Shown here: piece after piece, positions 47,536-58,410 of the stretch
Layout: every line of letters begins with the position of its first letter
Position numbering within the stretch: the stretch's first letter is position 1
Origin: Mesotaenium endlicherianum
Taxonomy: Eukaryota > Streptophyta > Zygnematophyceae > Zygnematales > Mesotaeniaceae
Direction of reading: 5' to 3'
DNA: 64,000 nt
Assembly: GCA_009602735.1 (NCBI GenBank)
Contig: WELA01005791.1
Location: 292,624 to 356,623 of the forward strand
Translations under genes and position numbers: made by a program
The notes under the pieces: generated by a model
Seen by the model: the letters and a program-made list of their open reading frames with translations, nothing else
The model's database searches: none
What the model was told of the DNA's origin: nothing

Positions 47536-47742
47536 ATTCTACAAAGTGCGTGCAAGTCAAAATCTTGAATCAGAAGAAGAAATGGTTGTTGTTGAATTTT
47601 ACCTGTAATTTCAGGCAAACTTTGATACATCTCACTTTGATTTTATTTCAATTAGAAATGAAGATAACAAGTATGATATTCCAATTTGTGTATCTCTGCC
47701 ACTCAAAAAAAACTATGAATATAGCAGACATGAAGACAAATC
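47536..47742 (-). repeat. Repeat unit R1, right inverted arm
   Basis: Reverse complement of 23044-23270 at above nine tenths identity by eye. It is the closest match seen within the island and lies near its right end, as its partner lies near the left end. Confidence 0.88.
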
Positions 47743-48104
47743 AGATTTTTTGATTTACACAAACAAAAAAAATAAAAATCATCTGGACAATCGGATCGCT
47801 ATGGTCATTGAAAATCAATTCAAAGTGTTGAAAAAATGTGATGATCAATCTATTTTTGTATGACTACCAACATTAAAGTTTGTACCATGTTGAGAGTACC
47901 ATGCTGAGAGTCGTACAGAAGAGATGGGAAATGCAGAGAGAAATTGTTTTCAAATTCTGTTTCAACAAATTTTGTTTCAACTGTCAATTCGCATCAAGTA
48001 TTTTAAGTTAAAGTGGTAAAGTTTTTGAAGTAAGGTGCTCAAGAAATTTGACATAGAAAGTAAAGTTTGAGTTGTTTATGTATATGTTTTTTTTTTTTTT
48101 TTTN

Positions 48105-49537
48105 CCACTTGAATTAAATATTCCTTGAATACCGAGGAAAGATCCTCTCGAAAAGCAGAAACGTCACATTGGTATCGGAGCCGATCTCGGTTTCTCCAAG
48201 GAATTTTTTTTTTTAATTTTTTTTTTTTGATTATAATCACCACACATGCGAATGACAGTGTGATTACCAATTTCGTCCTTTTTAGCCATTACCACTGTTT
48301 GAATTCCATGTATCGAAGTGTCTTTTTCAATCATGCCAAATTTATGGAGCTCCTAGCAGGTTTTCTCCACACAGTCTCATTCTGTTTGGCTGAGCTTCTG
48401 CAGCCCTAGCATGATCAATTTAATAATGATTAGTGTAATTTTGCACACACTAGCAAATTTTTTGCAAATTTCTTTCTTGGAAAATGCAAACACCTTGCGG
48501 TGCTTCTTGACCTATCTTTTTACTTGCTTTCTTTTTTGGTCTTGTACCATTTTTCCAATGGTATATATTTCCGACTCACATTGTTTTTTCCAACAAAGAC
48601 ATTCAGCATTTGCTACTCTTGAAATGTGGGTGGAATTTGAGTTCCCTTTTATTTCCTTGATGACATTTCAACCTGTTTTTATTTATCGTTTCTCTGGCGA
48701 GAAGACTCACCCGAAAATTTATACTTTCCACGAGCATCTCGTTCAAAATACTATTGGCGCCTCTTCACAGGTACTTTTTCCTATATTTTTACTCGGCGTT
48801 TTTCATCACGCTCGGCCCACATCGTGGTGGCATCTTCATGCATAGTAAATTTACCTTGAGAATCTAACATCTGCAATGAACAAAAATATTTTAAACGTTT
48901 GCTGATGAATAAGATTTGCAAAAAAAGTCTATTTCTTTGATGGACAACATATACAACAACATTCTCATGTTCGCCGATACCAATCGCCGCCGAAAAATTT
49001 ATTCTTTTTTTGTTGTAGTTGCATGTTTGTTCCTACTTCCCTCTTGTGCATGGACAAAAATAGAGGTTGTCATGAGCTTTTTGACATGCTTATTATCAAG
49101 CTAGATGAGACAACCATGAGCCGGACAATATATGATGTCCATGTCGGAGCAAATTTTCACCATTATCATTACCAAATAAGTGTTTAAAATCATTGATCTG
49201 CGGCAAGTTTTCTACCAGATTTTTATGAATTCAAATATCTTCTTGAGTTGGAATATTGACCTAAGATCGCTTTTTGAGTCACACGGAACTTTGGCAATGG
49301 ACATTGATGCCATTTGGACTAAAAATTGCTTCTGTCCTTTCTTGAAGAACATTAAACAAAGTGCCAGAGTGGCTAGATTTATCTGTACTTTACATTGATG
49401 ATGTTGTGGTATTTAGCGAGTTAGTTGAGCAACATTTGAAGCACTTCAAAATAGTATATGAACGTCACCAGATTACTAGACACCAGATAACTCTGCATCT
49501 CAGAAAGTACAGACCCTTTGAAACGTACGTGCATGAC
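48105..49537 (+). mobile_element. Fossil G: strongly decayed Ty3/gypsy element
   Basis: A primer site TGGTATCGGAGCC at 48170-48182 follows an LTR-like end (...CGTCACA at 48168), so a 5' LTR once lay to the left. At about 49.18-49.51 kb a weak reverse-transcriptase remnant is recognisable by IDLRQVFYQI and LYIDDVVVFSELVEQHLKH. The rest (48.2-49.18 kb) has no recognisable domain. Heavily broken and probably the oldest LTR element in the window. Element C inserted into or next to it. Confidence 0.65.
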
Positions 49538-50267
49538 TGTAATGAATTAATAAATTAAGTAGATATAATATTCATTTACATATAATACTTAAATAAGTTC
49601 AGTCTGTAAATTTTAATTAATAATAAATCTGCTGAATGTTTAATACTTAGTTTAATGACTCAGCCGGGAGCAGCAGGCTGAAGTCAACTTAGGTCAGCCT
49701 GCAAACTTAGGTCCGCTTCCTGACACATTCTTTGATAGTCAGTTGACTACGTACTTGATAGCAGCGAACTGCCTAGTTATGCATCTAAATGTGGTGTGCT
49801 AGATGGATGGCCAGATGACACCCTTAAAGTTGATGGCGATTTGAGATGAAGGGAGCTGGCTGTGGATTTGGTTAGCAGAGGTCCTACCGACGCGGTGAAT
49901 TCCCGGGTAGGCGGTGCCATCACGCGTGCCGTTGAATAGTAAACTCATTCCATGTACATAGGATAGGTTATGCTCTTGAGTTCGACATTTACAAACAAGG
50001 CCAACTCTCTTGTACCGCTTAGTGAGAGATATCTGAATCCAAGGCGAGAAGCTATTATATGCGAACGATCTTCTAACCTTGCTTATGTATGAGTTTACTG
50101 ATTGCGTGATTGATGCTTGTTTACTTGCATATGACTTATGAGTATTGCTTGTTGCTTGTGTATTGTCTTTTGTTGTTAAATCAGTTAACAAAAAATACCA
50201 TAAGGATTTCTCGTTGATATAAAGGTCTTTAATTGTTAATCGCCTATTGGTAAGTCGATTCATCTCA
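49538..50267 (+). repeat. 5' LTR of element C
   Basis: 730 bases from TGTAATGA to CATCTCA; homologous to the LTRs of element B and the solo LTR at 8651-9363 but clearly diverged from them. Confidence 0.85.
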
Positions 50268-50268
50268 G

Positions 50269-50280
50269 TGGTATTGGAGC
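50269..50280 (+). other. Primer-binding site of element C
   Basis: TGGTATTGGAGC, one base after the LTR; initiator-Met tRNA type with two differences from the usual plant sequence. Confidence 0.8.
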
Positions 50281-50305
50281 TGCATGGTTATCACAGTCGT
50301 CTTGT

Positions 50306-51746
50306 ATGGTGAGGACTAAGTCTCAAGCTAGCAAATTCTCGCAAAATGGAGGGTGAACATTGAGGAAGGGCAAGACGCAAGCCGCGTCTTTGGACCACGT
50401 ATTTACTTAGAAACGCTGCATGATGCAGAAAGCAGAGAAGTTGTTGAGGAGGCAGCGGCTCTCGCCGCGGTAGCAGCTCAGCTTGCTGAGAATGAGCGTT
50501 TAGCCAAGGAGGTAGAAGAGGCAGTAAACAGGAGGGTCCCAACTGAAAGGACGGTGGAAGAGCAGATGGCAAAAAGGGCCAGTCTTCAAAATCAACCTCT
50601 TGCTGTGCCTACTGTTATACCTCTTCCACGGATTTGCAGACAACTGAGTGCAACCTTCATAGCCGAAGCGGCACCAATCGGGAATGCCGAAGCTGCTACT
50701 AATCGAGCTAATGTTGCTTCTGCTGCGTTTGCTGGGCTACCACCTCAAAATGAAAAATCTAGGAGTATTATTTGTGCAAATGCAATCTCAAATGGTGATC
50801 ATGTATGAGTCCCATCAGGAGAACAAAAGGATCATGATGGCATTGCTGCGTGACAGAGACCAATTGGGTTCTCAAACCACTGGTGGTGGTGGCAGAGGGC
50901 CAAGTAAGCCAAGTAAAACCTTCTCAGGAATATGAGCCTGAGGGATTCAAAAAGAACTACCTGATAAAGTTTCTCGCTGATGTTGAGCAGTGGCTGGAGA
51001 ACCATCCAAAACTGCTGGACTACAAGAAAGTCAGGCACATTGGTGCTCTATTGAAAGGCTGTGCAGCAGACTGGTGGCTGTACTGGAAAAGAGAGCGTAA
51101 GGCTCAACAACTCGGTGACCCTACTTGGGTAAAGTTTGTTGAGAAACTGCATGAGAAGTTTGATGTTATCAACCAGCAGGAGAAAGCTATCTATGCGATA
51201 ATCTCCTTGACATTGAAGCATACCACTTTAGTTGCTGTGTTTGCTCAAAACTTCCAGGAAAACATGATGAAGCAGATACAATTGCCGGAGCGGTATAGGA
51301 TAGCATACTTCAGGTATGGCTTGAAGTCCAAGGTTTCAAGTCATTTTGCTAAGAAGAAATATAAGAAACTGGCTGACTTGATCTAGGACGCTGATGCCTG
51401 GGATCAGCAGCAGTTCAATCACAAGCGCCAGAGTAATGCTTTGGTGTCTAAGGTTGTCGAAAAGCCACATGGTTTCTACAATGCAAATGAAGGAGATCGG
51501 GCTGAGGACAATCCGGTTGATGAGAGTGAATATAAGTATAGTGCTATGCAGTCTAGAGGGAGAGGTGGATATTCTCGAGGTGGCTATGGAAGAGGTGGTG
51601 GTAGGACTAAGCCAAGACCAGCCTCAGCAAAACCTCTTTGCTACCATTGCCAGGAATTGGGCCACTACAGAGAGCAGTGTTGTAAAAAACACCTTCCAAA
51701 GGTCGAGAGAAAGGATCAGCCCTTAACAGACAGCGACAGTCAGTAA
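50306..51746 (+). pseudogene. gag: Element C gag (fossil)
   Basis: Homologous to the two gag parts of element B. An alanine/glutamate-rich N-terminal region is followed by a capsid-like region with FLADVEQWLENHPKLL and KGCAADWWLYWKRE, then a Gly/Arg-rich stretch and the zinc knuckle CYHCQELGHYREQC (about 51640-51680). Broken in several places. Confidence 0.8.
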
Positions 51747-52063
51747 TCCAGTCTACTGAATGTGAGGATGCTAGAGATATTGAGTTGTCGCTAGCTGCCC
51801 TTGTAGCAGGTATTATGGGTCCTGCTGAATTGAATTTATTATGCATGCCTGACAAACAAAGAAAGGAGACCATCAGCATTATAGATCTTCAGAGAGTGCA
51901 CACTCTGGATGGTCTTGTTCCAATTGATGTCCAACATTTCTTTGCTAAGTCAGGAGAACAATGCGAAAGTCGGGAAAAATGAGTCCCCCCTATCCTACTG
52001 CATTGTATGATTGCAGGCAAGAAGGTGAGGGCATTTGTTGACGGAGGGGCGTCACATACTTTT

Positions 52064-52197
52064 TGTAACAATCCGCCGCGTGGCCGGATGCGGCGCGTGC
52101 GACACGTCGCGTGGAGTAATAAAAGTGTCGGTTTGAATTGTATAAGTACAATTGGCGTGCGAGTACTTCGAGTTACCTTTTCGTTTGTATCGCTACA
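52064..52197 (+). repeat. 5' terminal repeat of the TRIM
   Basis: 134 bases, GC-rich with several CGCG words; TG...CA ends. Confidence 0.85.
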
Positions 52198-52395
52198 TTA
52201 GTATTGGAGCGCAAACGTACGCAACCGTGTCCAGGAGCCGGGGGTTTAAATCCCGCGAGGTGCGAAACTTGTCAATGGTACGACGGTACAACGATCTTTG
52301 GATTGTGCGAAGAAAGGACAATATCCCAAAACAATGTCATTCACAGGTGTTGGAGCATGAGTGCCCGGGACGTGCACACTTGTAGGTGGGAGGAG

Positions 52396-52534
52396 TGTAA
52401 CAATCCGCCGCATGGCCGGATGCGACGCGTGCGACACGTCGCGTGGAGCGATAGAAGTGTCGGCTTGAATCGTATAAGTACAATTGGCGCGCGATCAAAG
52501 TACCTCATGTTACCTTTTTGTTCGTATCGTTACA
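52396..52534 (+). repeat. 3' terminal repeat of the TRIM
   Basis: 139 bases, preceded by a purine tract and followed by the target duplication CTTTT. Confidence 0.85.
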
Positions 52535-53724
52535 CTTTTATCCATAAGGACTTAGTTAAGCGGCTAAGGCTGCCTACTGTCACCCAAGGGAATGGAAAAA
52601 TGTTTCTTGGAGATGCCTCAAGTATCCCGGGAGGAGTTATAACCAAGCCTATTGAGGTCCAGTTAGGTTCTGGCATTGCATTTTTAATTGAAAAGCTTAC
52701 ATTTGAGGTACTCAACATTGGCTTTTATGATCTCGTGCTAGGCAGGTCCTGGCTCAATAGACATCAAATTGAAGAGTGTTGGAGCAGAGGTACAGTTAAA
52801 GTGAGAAGAGCCAGCGATGGGCAGACTAACTTGGCACCCACTTGTGCTCTTCCTCTTGTCCTGTGTAGATAGCAAATGAAGGAAAAGAAGAGGTTTCCAG
52901 GAGGATGCAAATTGCTGAATGCAATGGAGTTCATCGAAAGCTGGAACCAAAAGGAAGACAGAATGTTCTGTCTGCTGCTGAATTTTCAGGCCTTACTTTA
53001 ATAAATTTGTGCAAGTCTTCTTGGATTATATTTTAATTTTCTATAAAAATGAAGTTGAGCATGCTGAGCACTTGAAGACAGTAATGGATACTCTAAGAAA
53101 GAATCAGTTATATGCTCAAATGAGCAAGTGTGATTTCTTTAAAGATAGTATTGAATTCTTCGGCCACGTTGTCAGTAAGGAAGGCATGAATGTGGATCCT
53201 AAGAAAGTCCATACCATAAGGAACCGGCCAGTACCACAGTCTATATCAGAAGTTAGATCCTTCCTCGGGTTGGCTAACTACTATAGGAGATTTATTGAGA
53301 ATTATTCCACAAAGGCCAGTAAACTGATTGACCTTACAAAAAAGGACATTGGGTATGTGTGGGGGGGAAGAGCAGCAAGTTGCCATTTAGACCTTTAAAG
53401 ATGCCATCTGTTCTGCCCCAGTCTTGACCCCAGCAAACCTATGCAGGTGATTACTGATGCTTCTCACTTTGCCATGGGAGCTACTTTGTTGCAGCCTGTT
53501 GCCAAAAGCACAAAGGATGGTAAAGTAAAGCAGGAGTGGCACCCTGTGCTTTATGAGTATGAAATTCAATCCAGCAGAGATTAATTACATTGTGAATGAC
53601 AAAGAGTTGCTGGCTATCATTCATGTTCTCAAACAGTGAAGAGCATACTTACATGGCAAAGCTTTTAAGGTGATTACAGATCTTCTAGCTCTAATTCACT
53701 TTCAGAGGTCGTCCAAGCTCTCGA

Positions 53725-54436
53725 TGAAAGGGGGAAGGGTGCGGGGAGTGCGCCCACACACAGTCACGCACCCTCACCCGCGAGTGGAAGCGTGCACGAG
53801 GACCTTTCCTAGTTGCATACACAAGGTGGAGTGGCCTGGTGGTGTGCCACCCTTGCAAGGGTTAGAAGGCTACATAATAGAGGCGTGGAAAAGAACTCAC
53901 TTTATTAAGAAAAGTCGTGCACAAGATACGAAGGTTAGACTAGAATAAGCCCCCTCTACTTCCTTGTGCTTCCCATTTATCCTTTAACTCTAAGTGTCCT
54001 CTCTAGCAAAGTACCTCCAGAACCTTCTCCTATGGCTCCTTCCATGTAGGTGACCTTGCCTAGTTGGACAAGCTAGCACACTCACACGCACACAATCACA
54101 CTCTAGAATATTCTACTACACAATCCACTAACTCCTCACGGAGTTCCTAGAAATTCCACGATCACTTTGGCTCTCTACGTAATTGTACGTACTTTCTGGA
54201 ACCCTCATGTTTCAATGTCCTACTTCCTGGACTCCAACCGAAATTTTCGTCACTGGACCTGTCCTTGTCACTACATAGAAACTGTGACATTAAAAACTCA
54301 CTAAAAATTTTCAAAATTCATGACTATCTCAATACTTGTCCAAATGACTTGAAATAAAGGCCAAAGTTCTTCTAAAATTACACTCTATGCATATAAAATA
54401 CTAGAAAGAAACAAACTACACTTCCATAACTTTACA
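53725..54436 (-). repeat. 3' LTR of element F
   Basis: 712 bases. Next to it inside the element is a C-rich run on the + strand, that is, the purine tract of the minus-strand element. Confidence 0.9.
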
Positions 54437-57400
54437 TCATCCCCCTCCTCAAGATGTGACGTCCTCGGCGCATACTAAGCATAAGTGACGTCATATGAGG
54501 AATCGAGCTCACATATACGCTAGAAAAACACATATTCACATATATTATACAAATTGCAGGTCTTGAACAGGCTACAGGATGATACTTAATACTCGAGACT
54601 TGCTCCACTTAGTAAAAGCTCCATGGCATACATTGCTCCACACATGGCGTCTCCTAACACAAATGCATCTTCTCTTCAACTCCTTCGTCTTGAAATAGGC
54701 CAATATCTTCATAAGGGCTGTAACATACTCTCTCCATCATCTTCACATACTCCAAAGCTGGATCCAAGGCATAATAGTCCGCCAAATTGCCAAAATACTC
54801 ATTCTTCGCCCTCTTGGACAAGTGGCAACTCCTCGTCGCGCCATGTGGCTTAGTCGTGGTGCTCTTATAATTTTGACAAGATTACATCATGAACCTGACT
54901 CCACTATGATCTTGATCCTTCTGGTACACTTAGCTACCTCTAGCTCTAAGCCATACTCCTTGTAGAGGTATTGCATTCTCTCACTTGTGTGCGTGACTCG
55001 TGGTGACCTCTTAAGACGCCAAGTGGCACCCTCCTGACTTTTTCTCACATTTTTAGCCTGAAAGTTGTGTAATCTACATAATATCCCCCCTCTAAACTCA
55101 CTGGTATGCTTTGTTTCTCCTGATTCCAAGCCTAAGACCATGATACCAGATTGCGCCTTGCCTCACACATGTGGCTCCCACGGCAGTCCAGCAGAACGCC
55201 ATGTCGCACTGTCAGGACTTAAATTAATATTTCTATAAAAAAAATTACTTCTTCTGAATCTCAACCCATAGGACTAACTCTCCACAAAATTTCAGAATCT
55301 GAATCAAAGTCTAACACTCAAACGAGATCGTCACTTTGTGCCTCACGCTCGTAGGACGCACACGCGCGCAACACGTATCAAGCTCCCGCGCCTACAAATG
55401 GCACATGCTTAAACCCCTAATTCTAAAACTTGACTATGACTCAGGGCAGGCCTCATACTAGGCCTCTCACATCATGTAGGACTTCTACTGAAAATATTAT
55501 CCACTCTCTCCTAAGTAGGCAAAGAGTAGCCAAAATCTGCCAACTTTTACCCTCGCGCTTGCCTACCCGTAAAACCCTCAAACATAGACAGATTTGAGTA
55601 TCTTCCAAGTTCTTGCTCTCAAACTTCATTTTACTTCACATCTCTTAGTTACAACTGAACTCATGGGATTGGTTTGACCTTGCTTACAAGCACTCTAAAC
55701 AACTATAACACTCCTCCCCCTCATCATGAAGGTAAGGCGCTTACCACTCGAGTGTCCAAGTCCAGATTTTACGCCTCTCTCGTGCTTGCTTGTATAGGCG
55801 CTGATTCTCCTAGCTTCATGTCCAGGTCTTTGTCATATATCTCCATCTTAGGCAGGACATATCAGCCCCATAACACTTGGTCTCCTCCTCATAGGTCCAT
55901 ATCCATAAAGTCGTAGTCTCTATCAAGCGACGATAGTAATCTTCACAAGGCATGAGCGCGTAGTCTCGCTCGTGGTGCACCAAACTCTATCATAGTCTTC
56001 TTCTTGGCTAGATGCTCACTCCCACATACTCCTGGTTCTTCTTAAAGGTTAGCCTTCACACAAGGCTCCAAGAAACACATCTGGAACGCCTCCATGAGCT
56101 CCATAACTTGGGCAAACGCACATAGTCTTAGTGCTTGCACCTCATCTTGTGCTCGCACACACTTTGCCTTGCAAGCGGGCTTCTCTTGAGCTCACTTTCT
56201 AGGAGCTCCTCCACTTGAGCAATTGGGGTCTGCTCTATATATGAGCAAGGGGATCATACACCTCTACTTGCTCCACCGGCGATGCGCGCTCGCCAAGGTT
56301 GTTAGGAGGCACGCTTGCTANGGAGGCGCGCTTGCTCCATGCGATGATCGGGCCAAGGTCACCCAAACAAGCGCTTCGCCTTCACCTTCACCTTCCCGCG
56401 TCGCTTCCTTGCTAGCGGGCTCAAGATAGCTACTTGTGGTCTTATCTACCCCCACCTATTTCACTATCTTCACTTGACCGTACTCCTCCATGGTCTTCAC
56501 TTGACCCGTGCACTAAAGCACTAGAGGATAGGCTACTCTCTTTGTGCAACTCCTTCCACATGCTTAGCTTCTTGAGTGCACTCTAGCCTTGGTCACCCCA
56601 ATGACACTTCTTACTACTAAACCCAGCTTGCCTTGGTGCTCTACTTTCACATAAAGAGCTTCCATAAATGCACCAAAATCTGCCCCTTAACTATGCCAAC
56701 ACACAACTATTGGCACACGCACTTCTAGTGGGAGACATCTCTTGCACTAGCCCTCTTGCACCAACTTCATACCTTGCTTCTTCTTCCACACCATAGGCTT
56801 GTCTTCATCATAGTTCTCAACTCCATATACTCCGTAGTACTCTCCTCCATAAGAAAAAAGAACTCTGAACTTGAAAGGCTCCATCTCCATCTCTCCTCTT
56901 TGAAGAAAAATATGGAATACTTCTTCTTGCTCCAAGCCTTCTCCACAGTGCTTCTCTTCACTTGAGGCTTCTTCAATCTCCATACAAGGTACCAAGCTCC
57001 ATCATGGCTGGCCTCAAATAACCAGTGGCTACAAAGGAGTGATGCAAGGCAACCCAAATCTGGCCACATACTTGGCCAACTTGGTGCAACACCCCGGTGC
57101 ACCCACTCTTGAGCTTCTCATGAGCTCCTCTTGAGCTTGTGAGTGCTATGCTCGCCAAAGCTCCTAGACTTGCAAGCACACACGCTTGCTAAGTCCCCGG
57201 TTGCCTACTCTTAAAATCTGCTCACCTTCATTGAAGATCTGAAATAAAGATGGGCACACACTCCTTTCTAGCCACTAACACCTCTATGCTAAGCCCCCTC
57301 ATCAAAGAAAGAGCTTAACACTAAAGAGCTTGCATCTTCAAGGAAAAATCCAGCCGTGTGAACTCCAGATTTTCTTCATGCTCATATGTCTCCATACTCA

Positions 57401-57693
57401 AGCAAAGGCTGCTCTATATTACTTATATCACTACCATGCTTGGGCAACCTTCTTATACTACAAGGAAGATGTACAAAAATCTGGTTGCATCCAAATTAAC
57501 ACTTCTTGGAGCACCTCCCTCTTCCCATCTCCTCCCTCCTTCAAGACAGTGAGATGCTAGCTTGCATCAACGTCTTCATGGCTGCCCTTAGCAACTTTCC
57601 TTGCTTCTCCTCTCTACCCTCTTTACACCCCTACAACATCACCAACCAAAGCTGCTCCTCCAATTGAAGCAACTAGGTAGCTCCGATACCATG
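54437..57693 (-). other. Non-coding internal region of element F
   Basis: About 3.26 kb with a strand bias toward C and T on the + strand, and no open frame above about 110 codons with recognisable content. Near the left end is GACGTCCTCGGCGC, similar to GACGTCTCGGCGCG at the same place in elements A, D and E. A single N at 56321 lies between two near-identical 15-base words. Confidence 0.8.
57680..57691 (-). other. Primer-binding site of element F
   Basis: The minus strand reads TGGTATCGGAGC, two bases from the 5' LTR; identical to that of elements A and D. Confidence 0.85.
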
Positions 57694-58405
57694 TGAAAGG
57701 GGGAAGGGTGCGGGGAGTGCGCCCACACACAGTCACGCACCCTCACCCGCGAGTGGAAGCGTGCACGAGGACCTTTCCTAGTTGTATACACAAGGTGGAG
57801 TGGCCTGGTGGTGTGCCACCCTTGCAAGGGTTAGAAGGCTACATGATAGAGGCGTGGAAAAGAACTCACTTTATTAAGAAAAGTCGTGCACAAGATACGA
57901 AGGTTAGACTAAAATAAGCCCCCTCTACTTCCTTGTGCTTCCCATTTATCCTTTAACTCTAAGTGTCCTCTCTAGCAAAGTACCTCCAGAACCTTCTCCT
58001 ATGGCTCCTTCCATGTAGGTGACCTTGCCTAGTTGGACAAGCTAGCACACTCACACGCACACAATCACACTCTAGAATATTCTACTACACAATCCACTAA
58101 CTCCTCACGGAGTTTCTAGAAATTCCACGATCACTTTGGCTCTCTACGTAATTGTACGTACTTTCTGGAACCCTCATGTTTCAATGTCCTACTTTCTGGA
58201 CTCCAACCGAAATTTTCGTCACTGGACCTGTCCTTGTCACTACATAGAAACTGTGACATTAAAAACTCACTAAAAATTTTCAAAATTCATGACTATCTCA
58301 ATACTTGTCCAAATGACTTGAAATAAAGGCCAAAGTTCTTCTAAAATTACACTCTATGCATATAAAATACTAGAAAGAAACAAACTACACTTTCATAACC
58401 TTACA
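57694..58405 (-). repeat. 5' LTR of element F
   Basis: 712 bases, about 1% different from 53725-54436; followed by the target duplication CTCGA. Confidence 0.92.
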
Positions 58406-58410
58406 CTCGA

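Larger units (their letters stand above)
41599..48103. repeat. AT-rich island, right part
   Basis: Starts with about 280 bases of balanced composition (the pocket split by element D), then returns to very AT-rich sequence without genes. It holds tandem pairs (43.82-44.24, 45.78-45.98 and 46.73-47.05 kb) and inverted partners of repeats R1 and R2. It ends in a T-run and a single N at 48104. Confidence 0.7.
52064..52534 (+). mobile_element. TRIM: 471-bp terminal-repeat retrotransposon in miniature
   Basis: A complete tiny LTR element inserted in the protease region of C. Direct terminal repeats lie at 52064-52197 (134 bases) and 52396-52534 (139 bases), both starting TGTAACAATCCGCCGC and ending CG(C/T)TACA. 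The target duplication CTTTT is exact (52059-52063 and 52535-52539), and removing the insert restores the order found in element B. An initiator-Met-like primer site (TAGTATTGGAGC, 52199-52210) follows the first repeat, and a purine tract (GTAGGTGGGAGGAG) precedes the second. The internal part is only about 198 bases and non-coding. The repeats differ at many positions, so it is not young. Confidence 0.88.
51747..53724 (+). pseudogene. pol: Element C protease and reverse transcriptase (fossil)
   Basis: Protease-like sequence lies around 52.0-52.75 kb (AFVDGGASHTF on one side of the TRIM). Reverse transcriptase follows from about 52.99 kb, with VFLDYILIFYKNE and EVRSFLGLANYYRRFIENY, and RNase H begins near 53.4 kb. 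Part of the RT present in element B is missing. Many breaks. Confidence 0.75.
53725..58405 (-). mobile_element. Element F: non-autonomous LTR retrotransposon without coding region (LARD-like)
   Basis: 4681 bases inserted in element C. Two 712-base LTRs (53725-54436 and 57694-58405) start or end with TGAAAGGGGG and TTACA on the + strand, and the target duplication CTCGA is exact (53720-53724 and 58406-58410). The primer site at the right (minus strand TGGTATCGGAGC, 57680-57691) and the purine tract at the left (about 54437-54450) show that it reads on the minus strand. The 3257-base internal part has no gag or pol and only short open frames. LTRs differ at about seven positions by eye (about 1%), which makes it the youngest insertion here. 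It must have been moved by enzymes from another element. Confidence 0.9.

Noticed and set aside
22831-48103. AT-rich island as an integrated large DNA virus or organelle DNA
   Set aside because: No open frame of useful length and no viral or organelle gene is visible over 18 kb; tandem and inverted duplications explain more of the sequence.
48411-48845. Hydrophobic 144-codon open frame as a membrane or envelope-like gene
   Set aside because: It lies inside a decayed Ty3/gypsy fossil, has no signal or domain I recognise, and its hydrophobic character follows from T-rich sequence.
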